Positions 8,808-17,883 of a stretch of DNA of 64,000 bases are shown one piece after another. Below the pieces are notes generated by a model. It searched no databases. It was not told the origin of the DNA and saw only the letters and a program-made list of their open reading frames with translations. Each line of letters opens with the position of its first letter. Position 1 is the first letter of the stretch. Both the position numbers and the translations under genes were made by a program. Source of the DNA: JAAXGX01 sp965203565 (GTDB lineage Bacteria; Acidobacteriota; Vicinamibacteria; Vicinamibacterales; UBA8438); contig OZ241896.1 in the NCBI GenBank assembly GCA_965203565.1, forward strand, positions 2,232,001 through 2,296,000. The letters run 5' to 3'.

Positions 8808-11800
8808 CTACGAATCGATCTCCGAGACATCGCGCCAACCGCGATCGAAAGTAAAGGTGCGCGCCTTCCCCGCGGGGTCCTGGATGCGCACGATCCGGGC
8901 GTCATCCGTCCCGGCGCTCTCGACGACATAGAGCCAGTAGTCTTTTCTGTGATCGCGTGCGCAATCGAACTGCACGCTGGACATTCCGACCGGGCGATCT
9001 TCGAGGCTTCCGGTCATCGCCTTGACTTCGCACCAGCTCACCGGTGCATCGTCATGCCCGGACTGGAACAGATCGTAACCTGGATTGTGCGGCGGCGTGC
9101 GCCTCCACCCGGGCTCTTGCTTCAAGATGAAGGAAATCGCTTTCTCTTCCAGGGCCATACGATCCGCATGTTGCAGTTGGTCGGGATCGGTCACGTCACC
9201 ATCAGGATGGACGGCCACGTAGGAAATGAATGAGCGCTTCCGTGCGCTTCCCGGAGGGCGCTCGCCACTACGCCTTCCTGAACCGCCGGAGCCACCCGAG
9301 ACCCCATCGCCGCCGCGCCCGCCGCCATTCGGCGTTCCACGGTCGCCTTTTGTCACTGTGGCAGATCCGTCGGGTTCCGTTTCCATGTTCATCATCTCAG
9401 CCGATCCGAGCCAGCCAATAAGTTGTTCCTTAGTGACACAACGTTTCTTCAGCAGATAGAGCACTTCTGGATCGATGCCGGCTTCCGCAGCGAGCTCATC
9501 AATGATCGGAGGCTTGAAACGAATCTTCGACTGCAGGAAGGGATCGGACGGCCAGTCAAGCCCGTCAAAGAGAATCAGTTCGGGCCGTTGCAGGTTTCCC
9601 ACTGGATCTGGAACCCATTCCGTCTCATTAAGTTTTCGCACGAATGCCGCATCGTATTCAGCACTATGGGCGCCGTAGTGGGTCCAGCTATACTTGGCGC
9701 GAAAAATCGACTTGCCACGGCGCTCTCGCAAGTTGGCAAGTTCTGACCAGAGTTGACGTGCTTTGAGCTTTTTATCTTCGATTGTCAACCCTGGAAATGC
9801 ACCCAGTAAAACGTCCAACCGTTCGAGAGTCCAGTCCGCGACGCGATCGTTACGGCCAGACGTATGTTCGTGGCCTATGCTTTTTCTAAGTTCACACCGG
9901 GCAGCGTAGTCGATAGAGTAGTCTCTTATCGGCCGCATGTACCTCACAGCACCACATGCCTCGAGCAATTCGCGGACGTCATCTCCGCGAAGACAAGAAC
10001 ACTCGTCGTCCACGAGATACACTCCAGCGACTCCGGAGTACAAACTTTTGAGCCGTTCGGTAGCCAGATGGAGCTGTTCCGGCTTCGCGAATCGCCTGGA
10101 TGCATCGCCAGCGTCCACGGCCATTACGAATGGTGTCTGGCGCAGTTCAGCGATTAAAGCGCTTCGTCGCTCTATAGAATCGCTCTTGAAGGCGCGCAGA
10201 ATTCGGCGAACATCAGCGTCATATTCTTCGTCAGCGGTGACTTCGCGCTCGTCCTCGCGGTACTTGGGCAATGTGTTCTCAATTACGTCGGCGACCGGAT
10301 CCGGCTCGGTAAGGCCGAGTCCACGCAGGAACGCTTGCGAGGGTTCGGAATCACACACCGTGGCGCGAACGGTCGGGAACTTCGTTTCCAGTTGCCCGGG
10401 TAGGAACGCCTGAAGCCGCCCATCACTTCGCGGCTGGACGTGCGTGCCATCCTCGATTCGGATCAACGGTAAATCCGCAGCCACGTTCCAAAGCGCGGAC
10501 TGACCATTGAGGAACTCATAGAGCCTGCGCACCCATTCATCGCTTTCGTCCCCCAGGAACGCGACGTCGAGTTTTCTCAAAATAGTACTCGGCGTAATCT
10601 CGGTGACCCCGAGTTGGTCAGTCAGATAACGTCGCAGTTCGGGCGTTCGGTCTTGCGAGATATCGCCACTCAGCCATGCGAACGTCCTGTCGCCGCCGAA
10701 CAAGCGATTCAACTGTCGTGAATCGAAAAGCTCCCGCGTTTCCCGTGTTCGCGCCAGCATGGCGCCTTCGGCGGCTATGTGTCCACCATCGGATCGTGGC
10801 AAAAGGTGTCGGGTCGCAATGGCATGTTTCGTTTGCTTGAATAAAGGCTCAAACATCGATTCGTCGAATTTTTCAGGATCGAGCGGCAGGCATCGAAAGA
10901 CATTCACGTCGAGCAATTCGGCTTCGCGAAGCCACGTCAGCGCATTCACAAGGACCTTCGCCAATTCCTGGACGCAGCGTCGGTTCCAGTCGTTGCGGGA
11001 AGGAACGTTGTCGCGGCTCGGCGTCGTGCGGAAGGGTCCCTGAACGTAGAATCTGAGACTGGTTTCTACTACGGTGGGAAAGAACACGAACAGTGGAGAA
11101 CGGGAAACGGGAACCACTTGTCCGTTTTTGTTCATCCGAAACGCTACTTCGACCTGACCGACCTCCTTGCCGCTGGGGACGTTTATGGGATGGGAGAACG
11201 TTAACCAGCTTTCCTCCGTGTCCTGCTGTCCGTCCGTCTGGCCACTGACCATGATGCGGTGCACGTGCTCGTCGAGCTTTTCGGACTGTCTGAGATACAG
11301 GCCGCTATCGCCGCCGTTCACACTCCACTTGATCTTCTCAATCTCGTGCAGAAACAGAAGCGCATCCGAACCGAGACGCTTCAACCCGTCTTCGATAACG
11401 CCGTGATCCGCGGGTTCCCGCAACGGCATGACGATGACGGTTTCGTCGCGGGCGCGCGGGATTTCGGGCGCGGCGGCGGGCCAGACGTATTTTTCGACCG
11501 CGAAGTCTTCGTTCCCCGAGTGCACTTCGGGCCGATCGGTAAATACGTAGACGGACTTGAAGCCGATGCCGAATCGTCCTATCCTCGTGAGGTCCGTCTC
11601 CTTCGTGCCCTCCAAGATACCGCAGACGCCGCGAACGTCCGCCTCGTCGAACGGCTTGCCGAAATGGTTCACGCGCAGTTCGCGTTCCGAAAGATCGAAA
11701 CACACGGAACGTCGTCCGCACCAGCCGACCCGCTTGGCGAGGGCGTCTTCCGCGTTCTGCAGCAGCTCGTAGATGAAGTGTGTGCGGTCGTCGTACCGAT

Positions 11801-11888
11801 CGCTCAACAGCATCGGACCGATTCGCTCGATGTCGGTGCCGTAGCGCCGCACGTTGTCCCGCCGGATCGCCTGATAATCACACGCCAT
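8808..11888 (-). CDS. Large sacsin-like ATPase with C-terminal NO-VEIN (DUF3883) domain
   Basis: Protein of 1026 residues and first gene of the defence operon. The N-terminus is an HSP90/sacsin-like GHKL ATPase: ELLQNAEDA (41-49, the N-box Asn and Asp) and GRFGIGFKS (104-112). A long middle region has no domain I recognise. After a Gly/Ser-rich linker, about the last 120 residues read as a DUF3883/NO-VEIN domain (EKAISFILKQEPGW, GYDLFQSG, WCEVKAMTG), with a possible nuclease-fold D...E-x-K pattern. ATG at 11888 has a good ribosome site (GGAGG, 7-nt spacer). Base composition is less GC-rich than housekeeping genes nearby, which suggests transfer. Relatives occur in defence islands; the mechanism is not known. 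Confidence 0.8.
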   Translation of the reverse strand: MACDYQAIRRDNVRRYGTDIERIGPMLLSDRYDDRTHFIYELLQNAEDALAKRVGWCGRRSVCFDLSERELRVNHFGKPFDEADVRGVCGILEGTKETDLTRIGRFGIGFKSVYVFTDRPEVHSGNEDFAVEKYVWPAAAPEIPRARDETVIVMPLREPADHGVIEDGLKRLGSDALLFLHEIEKIKWSVNGGDSGLYLRQSEKLDEHVHRIMVSGQTDGQQDTEESWLTFSHPINVPSGKEVGQVEVAFRMNKNGQVVPVSRSPLFVFFPTVVETSLRFYVQGPFRTTPSRDNVPSRNDWNRRCVQELAKVLVNALTWLREAELLDVNVFRCLPLDPEKFDESMFEPLFKQTKHAIATRHLLPRSDGGHIAAEGAMLARTRETRELFDSRQLNRLFGGDRTFAWLSGDISQDRTPELRRYLTDQLGVTEITPSTILRKLDVAFLGDESDEWVRRLYEFLNGQSALWNVAADLPLIRIEDGTHVQPRSDGRLQAFLPGQLETKFPTVRATVCDSEPSQAFLRGLGLTEPDPVADVIENTLPKYREDEREVTADEEYDADVRRILRAFKSDSIERRSALIAELRQTPFVMAVDAGDASRRFAKPEQLHLATERLKSLYSGVAGVYLVDDECSCLRGDDVRELLEACGAVRYMRPIRDYSIDYAARCELRKSIGHEHTSGRNDRVADWTLERLDVLLGAFPGLTIEDKKLKARQLWSELANLRERRGKSIFRAKYSWTHYGAHSAEYDAAFVRKLNETEWVPDPVGNLQRPELILFDGLDWPSDPFLQSKIRFKPPIIDELAAEAGIDPEVLYLLKKRCVTKEQLIGWLGSAEMMNMETEPDGSATVTKGDRGTPNGGGRGGDGVSGGSGGSGRRSGERPPGSARKRSFISYVAVHPDGDVTDPDQLQHADRMALEEKAISFILKQEPGWRRTPPHNPGYDLFQSGHDDAPVSWCEVKAMTGSLEDRPVGMSSVQFDCARDHRKDYWLYVVESAGTDDARIVRIQDPAGKARTFTFDRGWRDVSEIDS

Positions 11889-11964
11889 CACGTGCCTCCG
11901 CACCAATGATACCCTCTGCGCGGCACAGCGCCCGCAGGTCGCACTCCTGACAGATCGCCGCCTC

Positions 11965-11985
11965 GGGGGGGGGGGGGGGGGGGGG
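11965..11985. repeat. Homopolymer of 21 G (poly-C on the operon strand)
   Basis: An uninterrupted run of 21 G starts 77 bp upstream of the first gene of the defence operon. Tracts this long slip readily in replication. In type III methylase loci of pathogens, simple repeats commonly drive phase variation, although usually inside mod. A false poly-G from two-colour sequencing chemistry or an assembly error is a real alternative. Confidence 0.85.
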
Positions 11986-12138
11986 ACGGCGAACACTCCC
12001 ACTGGACGCGGCGCCGGTCGGCGGAAACGTCGAATCGCCCGGCCCCTACCGTGAACCAGTCGCTCAGAGAGGCGGACGCCAGTCAAGATCGAAGCGCGCC
12101 GCGGAACGGTATGTGATGGGAACATGCCGGTCTCATGT

Positions 12139-12209
12139 GACCGACGAACGACGCAGAGTAGCCGGGATGCGGCGTCCGGCGAATGCGGCAGGGCTTCCAC
12201 CACGGGCTG
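12139..12209 (-). mobile_element. Degenerate, truncated copy of the 158-bp inverted-repeat element
   Basis: The right edge keeps the terminal sequence CCACCACGGGCTG and about 70 bp aligns, in inverse orientation and with many mismatches, to the arm found in the copies at 22.7, 44.3 and 59.2 kb (shared CCGACGAAC, GGGATGC and GAATGC words). The opposite terminus was not found, so this is an old relic. Confidence 0.55.
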
Positions 12210-12221
12210 CTATGATGGGGC

Positions 12222-12902
12222 ATGGCGAGTGCGGGACGCGGCATGGCGGTGGCGGCGGAATGGGAAGGCCGCGCCGCGGAGACGGCGACGGAGCGGGAAC
12301 GCGCCGCGCACGCCGAGCCGTACCGCTTTGCCGTCGACGAGTTCGCGCGCATGGGCGAAGCGGGGATCTTCACCGAGGACGACCGGGTGGAGCTGATCGA
12401 TGGAGCGATCCTGAAGATGCCGCCCATCGGTCCGCCGCATGCCGGAATCGTCGGCCGCCTGACCGAGTTGCTCGTCACACGTCTCGCCGGCCGGGCGTAC
12501 GTGAGCATCCAGAATCCGATCCGTCTGGACCGCCACACCGAACCGCAACCCGATCTGGTGGTGGCGCGGCGGCGGCGAAGCGGCTACACCGATCGCCATC
12601 CCGGTGCGGACGACGTTTTTCTCGTCGTCGAGGTGGCCGATTCGTCCCTGCGGCATGACCGGGAGCAGAAGGCGCCCCGCTACGGCAGGGCGGGGATCCC
12701 CGAGACGTGGCTGGTGGATCCTGCGGCCGGGATCGTCACCGTGTGCTCCGATCCGGGACCGGACGGCTACGCGCGCGCGCAGGTGCGGCGCCGGGGGGAC
12801 GGCCTCCGGATCGCTCTTCGCCGCGCGGCTGGCGAGGGAGACCGCGGCCCGGCGGACGGCGGGCCGACGCTCGACGTGCGGATCGACGAGATATTCGGCT
12901 GA
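12222..12902 (+). CDS. Uma2 family (DUF820) putative endonuclease
   Basis: Protein of 226 residues with a restriction-endonuclease-like fold. Diagnostic segments are DRVELIDGAILKMPPIGPPH near residues 55-74, PDLVVARRR, DVFLVVEVADSS and the following R-x(4)-K-x(2)-YGRAGIPETWLVD. The pattern D...E-V-x-D-S...K fits the Uma2 PD-(D/E)XK-like active site. Its biological role is unsettled; the family is widespread and often multicopy. ATG at 12222 is used; ATG at 12243 is an alternative. It stands alone, divergent from the defence operon. Confidence 0.85.
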   Translation: MASAGRGMAVAAEWEGRAAETATERERAAHAEPYRFAVDEFARMGEAGIFTEDDRVELIDGAILKMPPIGPPHAGIVGRLTELLVTRLAGRAYVSIQNPIRLDRHTEPQPDLVVARRRRSGYTDRHPGADDVFLVVEVADSSLRHDREQKAPRYGRAGIPETWLVDPAAGIVTVCSDPGPDGYARAQVRRRGDGLRIALRRAAGEGDRGPADGGPTLDVRIDEIFG

Positions 12903-13046
12903 CGAGCCGTACTCCTTTCACGCACTCTCTTCATTCCCTCTCGATTTTCCGGTCGGCCGGCGCGTGGGAGCCGTCGTCAGAACGCCGGTCGCACGTCGCG
13001 AAGGCGGCCTGCTCCGGCCGGCGCGCCCGGACGCCGGACGCGACGG

Positions 13047-13742
13047 TTACAGCAGGCGCTCCCTGCGGAAGCTGAAAACCTGCTCGGCGGAGACGATCAG
13101 GTGGTCCACCACGCGCAACTGCACCGTCTCGGCCGCCAGCACGATGGCGCGCGTCAGCGTCCTGTCGCGCCGGCTCGGGGCCGCGTCGCCGTTCGGGTGG
13201 TTGTGGGCCAGGACGATCGCCGCCGCGCCCCGCCGGAGCGCGGCTTCGACGACCCGGCGCGGATAGACGGCCGCCCGGTCCACCGTGCCCTCTTCGAGCC
13301 GTTCGACCGCTGCGCGCCCCTCGCGGCCGTCCGGCAGCAGCCGGTACGCCGAGTCGAGGTACGCGACCTCGAACACCTCGATCCGCAGCCCCCCGAGGCG
13401 CATCCGCCAGAACGCCTCCAGGCGGGAGGGGTCCGCCAGCGTGTCGCGTCCCGCGCTCTCCTGGCGCAGATAGAGGGTCGCCGCGGCCTTGACGATCCGC
13501 AGCGCGACCGGCGTGACGGCGCCGACGCCGGGGACGGAGCGCAGCTCGTCGACGGATGCGTCCAGGATGCCGCGGAGGTCGCCGAAGCGGGCGATCAGAG
13601 CCTTGGCGGGCTGCTTGACGTCGGCGCGCGGGATGGCCAGGGTCAGCAGCAGCTCGACCACCTCGTAGTCGGCGAAGCCGTCCAGGCCGTCCCTGACGAA
13701 ACGCTCGCGCAGGCGCTTGCGGTGGCCGTGGTAGTGGGGCAT
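13047..13742 (-). CDS. radC: RadC-family JAB/MPN+ domain protein
   Basis: Protein of 231 residues. The N-terminal half carries a UPF0758-type helix-hairpin-helix (LRSVPGVGAVTPVALRIVKA). The C-terminal half is an MPN+/JAMM metalloenzyme domain with HNHPNGDAAPSRRD starting at His180, which provides the zinc-binding His-x-His and Asp. ATG at 13742 matches the family start MPHYHGHRKRLRERF. Family members are named after a repair phenotype later assigned elsewhere; the substrate is unknown. The DNA between the start and icd is a divergent promoter region. Confidence 0.92.
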   Translation of the reverse strand: MPHYHGHRKRLRERFVRDGLDGFADYEVVELLLTLAIPRADVKQPAKALIARFGDLRGILDASVDELRSVPGVGAVTPVALRIVKAAATLYLRQESAGRDTLADPSRLEAFWRMRLGGLRIEVFEVAYLDSAYRLLPDGREGRAAVERLEEGTVDRAAVYPRRVVEAALRRGAAAIVLAHNHPNGDAAPSRRDRTLTRAIVLAAETVQLRVVDHLIVSAEQVFSFRRERLL

Positions 13743-13855
13743 GGGCGCACGGCGCGGACGCCCCGATGATACTCCGCGCCGCCCGCCGGAGCGCGGGAGT
13801 CCGCCGCGCCTCGGCGCGGCGCATGGTGTACGATAAGGGGTTTCGGGAGGCGCCA

Positions 13856-16087
13856 TTGTCAACTGCCAGGATCACGTGGACGAAAATAGACGAAGCGCCG
13901 GCGCTGGCCACCTGCGCGCTGCTGCCGATCGTGCGGGCATTCACGAAGGGGACCGGCGTGGAGATCGACCTGCGCGACATCTCGCTCGCCGGCCGCATCA
14001 TCGCCGCCTTTCCGGATCGCCTGCGCGAGGAGCAGCGCATCCCGGACGAGCTGGGCGCGCTCGGCGCGCTGGCGAAGACGCCCGCCGCCAACATCGTCAA
14101 GCTGCCGAACATCAGCGCCTCCGTTCCGCAGTTGCGGGCGGCGATCGCGGAGCTGCAGGGCCGCGGCTACGACGTCCCGGACTACCCCGCGGACCCGGCC
14201 GACGACGCCGAGCGGGCGATCCGGACGCGCTACGCCGCCGTGCTCGGCTCGGCCGTCAACCCGGTGCTGCGCGAAGGGAACTCCGACCGCCGGCCGGCCG
14301 CCTCGGTGAAGCGGTTCGCCCGGAAGCATCCGCACCGGATGATGAAGGCGTGGCCCGCGTCCGGGTCGAAGACCCGCGTCGCCCACATGGAGGCGAACGA
14401 CTTCTACGGCAGCGAGCGGTCGGTCACGCTCGACGCGGCGCGCGAGGTCCGGATAGAGTTTGTCGCCGGCGACGGGGCCGTCACCCTGCTCCGGGAGAAG
14501 CTGCCGCTGGAGGCGGGCGAGGTGATAGACGCCGCCGTGATGAACGTGGCGGCCCTGCGCGCCTTCTTCGCCCGGTCGATCGACGAGGCGAAGGCGAACG
14601 GGACGCTGCTGTCGCTCCACCTCAAGGCGACCATGATGAAGGTGTCCGACCCGATCATGTTCGGCCACTGCGTCTCGGTGTACTACGAGGCGGCGCTCGG
14701 CAAGCATGCCGAGACGCTCCGCGCCGTCGGCGCGAACGTCAACGAGGGGCTGTCCGGCGTGCTCGACAAGCTCGACGCCCTGCCGGCCGAGCAGAAGGCC
14801 GGGATAGAGGCGGACCTCGCGGCCGTGTACGCGGCCCGGCCGCCCCTGGCGATGGTCGACTCGCGCAAGGGGATCACCAACCTGCACGTGCCGAACAACG
14901 TCATCATCGACGCCTCGATGCCGAACGTCGTGCGCGACGGCGGCCGGATGTGGAACGCGGACGACGAGCTGCAGGACACGCTGGCGATGATCCCCGACCG
15001 GTCGTACGCCACGACGTACCAGGCGATCATCGAAGACTGCCAGCGGCGCGGGCAGTTCGATCCGTCGACGATGGGGAGCGTGACCAACGTCGGGCTGATG
15101 GCGCGGAAGGCGGAGGAGTACGGCTCGCACGACAAGACGTTCACCGCCCCCGGCGCGGGCGCCGTCCGCGTGGTGGACGCCGCCGCCGGGACGGTCCTCC
15201 TCGAGCAGCCGGTGGAGACCGGCGACATCTTCCGGATGTGCCAGACGAAGGACGAGCCGATCCGCGACTGGGTGAAGCTGGCCGTCGCCCGCGCCCGGGC
15301 GGCCGGCGCGCCGGCGGTGTTCTGGCTGGACGAGCGGCGGGGCCACGACGCCGAGATCATCGCGAAGGTGAACGCCCGCCTGCCGGAGCACGACACGGCG
15401 GGCCTCGACCTCCGGATACTGAAGCCGGTCGACGCCATGCGCTTCTCGCTGGAGCGGATCCGCCGCGGCGCGGACACCATCGCCGTGACCGGCAACGTGC
15501 TGCGGGACTACCTCACCGACCTGTTCCCGATCCTCGAGCTGGGGACCAGCGCCCGGATGCTGTCGATCGTGCCGCTGCTCGAAGGCGGCGGCCTGTTCGA
15601 GACCGGCGCCGGCGGCTCCGCGCCCAAGCACGTGCAGCAGATGCTCAGGGAGGGACACCTCCGGTGGGACTCGCTCGGCGAGTACTGCGCGCTCGTGCCG
15701 GCGCTGGAGCTTGCCGCCGCGCAGGCCGGCAACGCCCGGGCCGCGCTGCTGGCCCGGACGCTGGACCAGGCGATAGAAACCTACCTGGAGAACGCGCGTT
15801 ACCCGTCGCGGAAGGTGAACGAGATCGACAACCGGGGCAGCACCTTCCACCTCGCCTTGTACTGGGCGCAGGCGCTCGCCGCGCAGGACGACGACCCGGA
15901 GCTCAAGGCGCGTTTCGCCGGCCCCGCGGCGCAACTGGCGGCGAGCGAAACGACCGTCACCGCCGAGCTGCTCGCGGCGCAGGGCCGGCCGGTCGACCTC
16001 GGCGGCTACTACCGCCCGGACGACGCGCTGGCCGAGCGCGTCATGCGCCCGAGCGCCACCCTCAACGCGATCATCGACGCCATGTGA
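13856..16087 (+). CDS. icd: Monomeric NADP-dependent isocitrate dehydrogenase
   Basis: TCA-cycle enzyme that converts isocitrate to 2-oxoglutarate and CO2 with NADPH formation in the cytoplasm. At 743 residues it has the length of the large monomeric type, with family segments such as IVKLPNISASVPQLRAA, KVSDPIMFGHCVSVYY, SRKGITNLHVPNNVIIDASM and NEIDNRGSTFHLALYWAQA. TTG at 13856 is chosen because GGGAGG sits five bases upstream and the family N-terminus (ITWTKIDEAPALAT) begins there. An ATG 11 codons earlier lacks a ribosome site. It is transcribed alone, divergent from radC. Confidence 0.94.
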   Translation: MSTARITWTKIDEAPALATCALLPIVRAFTKGTGVEIDLRDISLAGRIIAAFPDRLREEQRIPDELGALGALAKTPAANIVKLPNISASVPQLRAAIAELQGRGYDVPDYPADPADDAERAIRTRYAAVLGSAVNPVLREGNSDRRPAASVKRFARKHPHRMMKAWPASGSKTRVAHMEANDFYGSERSVTLDAAREVRIEFVAGDGAVTLLREKLPLEAGEVIDAAVMNVAALRAFFARSIDEAKANGTLLSLHLKATMMKVSDPIMFGHCVSVYYEAALGKHAETLRAVGANVNEGLSGVLDKLDALPAEQKAGIEADLAAVYAARPPLAMVDSRKGITNLHVPNNVIIDASMPNVVRDGGRMWNADDELQDTLAMIPDRSYATTYQAIIEDCQRRGQFDPSTMGSVTNVGLMARKAEEYGSHDKTFTAPGAGAVRVVDAAAGTVLLEQPVETGDIFRMCQTKDEPIRDWVKLAVARARAAGAPAVFWLDERRGHDAEIIAKVNARLPEHDTAGLDLRILKPVDAMRFSLERIRRGADTIAVTGNVLRDYLTDLFPILELGTSARMLSIVPLLEGGGLFETGAGGSAPKHVQQMLREGHLRWDSLGEYCALVPALELAAAQAGNARAALLARTLDQAIETYLENARYPSRKVNEIDNRGSTFHLALYWAQALAAQDDDPELKARFAGPAAQLAASETTVTAELLAAQGRPVDLGGYYRPDDALAERVMRPSATLNAIIDAM

Positions 16088-16150
16088 GCGGCGCGCCGGC
16101 CGCATCTTGCAGGGAACGATCCGCGGCCGGAGCGATACAATCGTACCGGC

Positions 16151-16687
16151 ATGCCGGCCGACGATCGGCGGGGAGACAGGCCGCAGCGCGCGTCGCCGAG
16201 CCGCGTCGCCTCCCGGCTGGCGGCGCTGAGCTGGACGGCGGCCACCCTGCTCCGGATCCGGCGGCCCCGGCCGCAAGGGACGCCGCCGGGGCGGGCCGCG
16301 TCACGGATGGCGGCGCTCAGCGTGCTGGCGCTCGGCCGGTTCCGGGCGTGGCGCCGCGCGGCGCGGGCCCTGCGGCTGCGGGACGTCCGCCGGGAGACCG
16401 GGGTCTGTCCCGACTGCGGCGGCGCGCCCGAACCGGGCCGGGTGCGCTGCGCGGCCTGCCTGGCGGTGGCGGCCGACGCCGTCCGGGATCTGAGGACGGC
16501 GCGGCGCGAACGGGGGCTGTGCTGGCGGTGCGGGTCGCCTTCGGGACGTTTCAGGACCTGCGAATCGTGCCGGAAGTCCGAGCGGTCGCGCGACGCCGCC
16601 CGGCGCGAGACGCGCCGCGACCGGTCGTCCCGCATCGCCTTCGTCGTGGCGCTGGCGCGCCAGCGGGACCGGTTGCGGAAGTGGTGA
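16151..16687 (+). CDS. Small basic protein with two zinc ribbons, function unknown
   Basis: Protein of 178 residues. The N-terminal half is very Arg/Ala-rich and basic. The C-terminal half has four CxxC pairs: CPDC and CAAC as one likely ribbon, then CWRC and CESC as a second, followed by a long basic helix. This suggests a nucleic-acid-binding zinc protein. I do not recognise a named family. It lies 63 bp after icd; a TACAAT-like -10 element is just upstream of the ATG, so it may have its own promoter. The next gene is convergent. Confidence 0.6.
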   Translation: MPADDRRGDRPQRASPSRVASRLAALSWTAATLLRIRRPRPQGTPPGRAASRMAALSVLALGRFRAWRRAARALRLRDVRRETGVCPDCGGAPEPGRVRCAACLAVAADAVRDLRTARRERGLCWRCGSPSGRFRTCESCRKSERSRDAARRETRRDRSSRIAFVVALARQRDRLRKW

Positions 16688-16708
16688 CGGCGGGATCTCG
16701 GGCGCCTC

Positions 16709-17698
16709 CTACTGCTGCTGCTGCTGCGCCGCGCGGTAGTCGGCCTGCGCGCCGGCGAGGATGTTGTACAGGCCGTAGTTGCCTTCGTGGCACGCGTACT
16801 CGTAGACCGCGTTGTCGGTCTTCGACATCGTGAGCTCGGCGCTCCACGGCTTCTCGAACCCGGTCGGGTCGTCGACCGTGAACCGGTAGAGGAGCGTGTC
16901 GGCGTCGAGGAGGCTGAACCGCTCGACGAGATGCATCTGCGGCCCCAGCGCTTCGAGCAGCTCCATGTTGGGCGCCGGGTGCGCGGTCCCCAGGTCCCGG
17001 AAGTTCCGGGTCTCGACCACCAGCGTGTCGCCCTCCCAGCGGCCCCGCGAAACGCCCTTCCACTGCCGTATCCCGGACGGCGGGGCGGGGCGGCCGTCCA
17101 GCGGGATCGCCCGCACGTCGTTCACCATCTCGTTGAGCAGCACCACTTGGCCGGGCGCCTGGAACACCTGGACGTAGTTGTTGTACGCGCCGGGCAGCAT
17201 CGGCGGACCGGAATTGAACCCGAGGATGCACCGCTCGTCCACGTCGCGGTCCTCCGGGCCGGCGTTCCGGCCGCGCGCCTCCGCGCGGGTCGCCATCCGC
17301 GCCCTGCCCGTGGCCGTGTAGGCCGGCAGACGCCCGTCCGGCGGGTCGAAGATCAGCGAGGTGCGCCGGGTGCCGGCCACCGTCGTGCCGTCGGAGAACC
17401 AGAACCGGTTGTACGAGCCGGGGTTGCCCGGGGGCGGCTTCCGGTCGGTGCGCGCCGCCGCCTTCTCCTCCATGGCGGCCACGTCCTCGTCCGTCAGGAA
17501 CTCCTTCCCGGCCATTTCGGGGGGCCGCTGCAGCGGCGTCACCGAGCTGAAGTCCCAGACCCCCTGAAGGTCCGGGCGGCCGTCCGCCGTACGCGGAACG
17601 GACGACGCCGACTGCGCGCCGGCGGCGACCGGCGCCAGCGCAAGGACCATCGTCAGAACGACGAGAACCCGCATGGTGGAAACGAGTCGAGCGCGCAT
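16709..17698 (-). CDS. Secreted PDLQGVW-motif protein, paralog 1
   Basis: Protein of 329 residues with a signal peptide (VLVVLTMVLALAPVAAGAQ) followed by the family hallmark DGRPDLQGVWDF. Further shared blocks are SLIFDPPDGRLPAYT, RCILGFNSGPPMLPGAYNN, IPLDGRP, SRGRWEGDTLVVET and YEYACHEGNYGL. ATG at 17698 follows GGGGAGG. The C-terminus ends in five Gln codons. The same architecture recurs at 36.2 and 61.3 kb. The family is common in Acidobacteriota and has no established function; an exported soluble or lipid-associated beta-rich protein is plausible. It is divergent from the first TonB receptor. Confidence 0.72.
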   Translation of the reverse strand: MRARLVSTMRVLVVLTMVLALAPVAAGAQSASSVPRTADGRPDLQGVWDFSSVTPLQRPPEMAGKEFLTDEDVAAMEEKAAARTDRKPPPGNPGSYNRFWFSDGTTVAGTRRTSLIFDPPDGRLPAYTATGRARMATRAEARGRNAGPEDRDVDERCILGFNSGPPMLPGAYNNYVQVFQAPGQVVLLNEMVNDVRAIPLDGRPAPPSGIRQWKGVSRGRWEGDTLVVETRNFRDLGTAHPAPNMELLEALGPQMHLVERFSLLDADTLLYRFTVDDPTGFEKPWSAELTMSKTDNAVYEYACHEGNYGLYNILAGAQADYRAAQQQQQ

Positions 17699-17808
17699 CT
17701 GAACCTCCCCTTCCCGCAGCACTGCGGGAATCGTCTCGCCGTCAAGTCTACGGGTCGACGGCCCCGGCATTGACGCACAGGGTAGCACATCGCGCCCCCC
17801 GTTCGCGC

Positions 17809-17837
17809 TTGACAGCATCGCGCGGGTCGGCTAGCGT
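17809..17837 (+). promoter_or_regulatory. Candidate sigma-70-type promoter of TonB receptor 1
   Basis: A perfect -35 TTGACA (17809-17814) is followed after 17 bp by TAGCGT (17832-17837). It lies 47 bp upstream of the receptor ATG, which has its own GGAGGAG ribosome site. The -10 match is partial. Confidence 0.5.
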
Positions 17838-17883
17838 GCCGGTCACGGACGGAGCATCGGGAACACGAGGAGGAGAAGTCGCC

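Larger units (their letters stand above)
11889..12221. promoter_or_regulatory. Divergent intergenic region upstream of the defence operon
   Basis: This 333-bp gap separates the minus-strand defence operon from the plus-strand Uma2 gene. It holds the operon's ribosome site (GGAGG), a minus-strand TATCAT (11911-11906) that may be a -10 element, the G21 tract and a degenerate copy of the 158-bp inverted-repeat element. I see no convincing gene. An open frame extending the ATPase upstream would translate the homopolymer as polyproline and looks spurious. Confidence 0.55.

Noticed and set aside
11889..12203. N-terminal extension of the sacsin-like ATPase through the G21 tract
   Set aside because: It would translate the homopolymer as polyproline and the mobile-element relic as protein; the ATG at 11888 has a good ribosome site and starts the conserved fold.
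16713..16727. CTG repeat at the end of the PDLQGVW paralog 1 gene
   Set aside because: Only five Gln codons; too short to count as a notable microsatellite.
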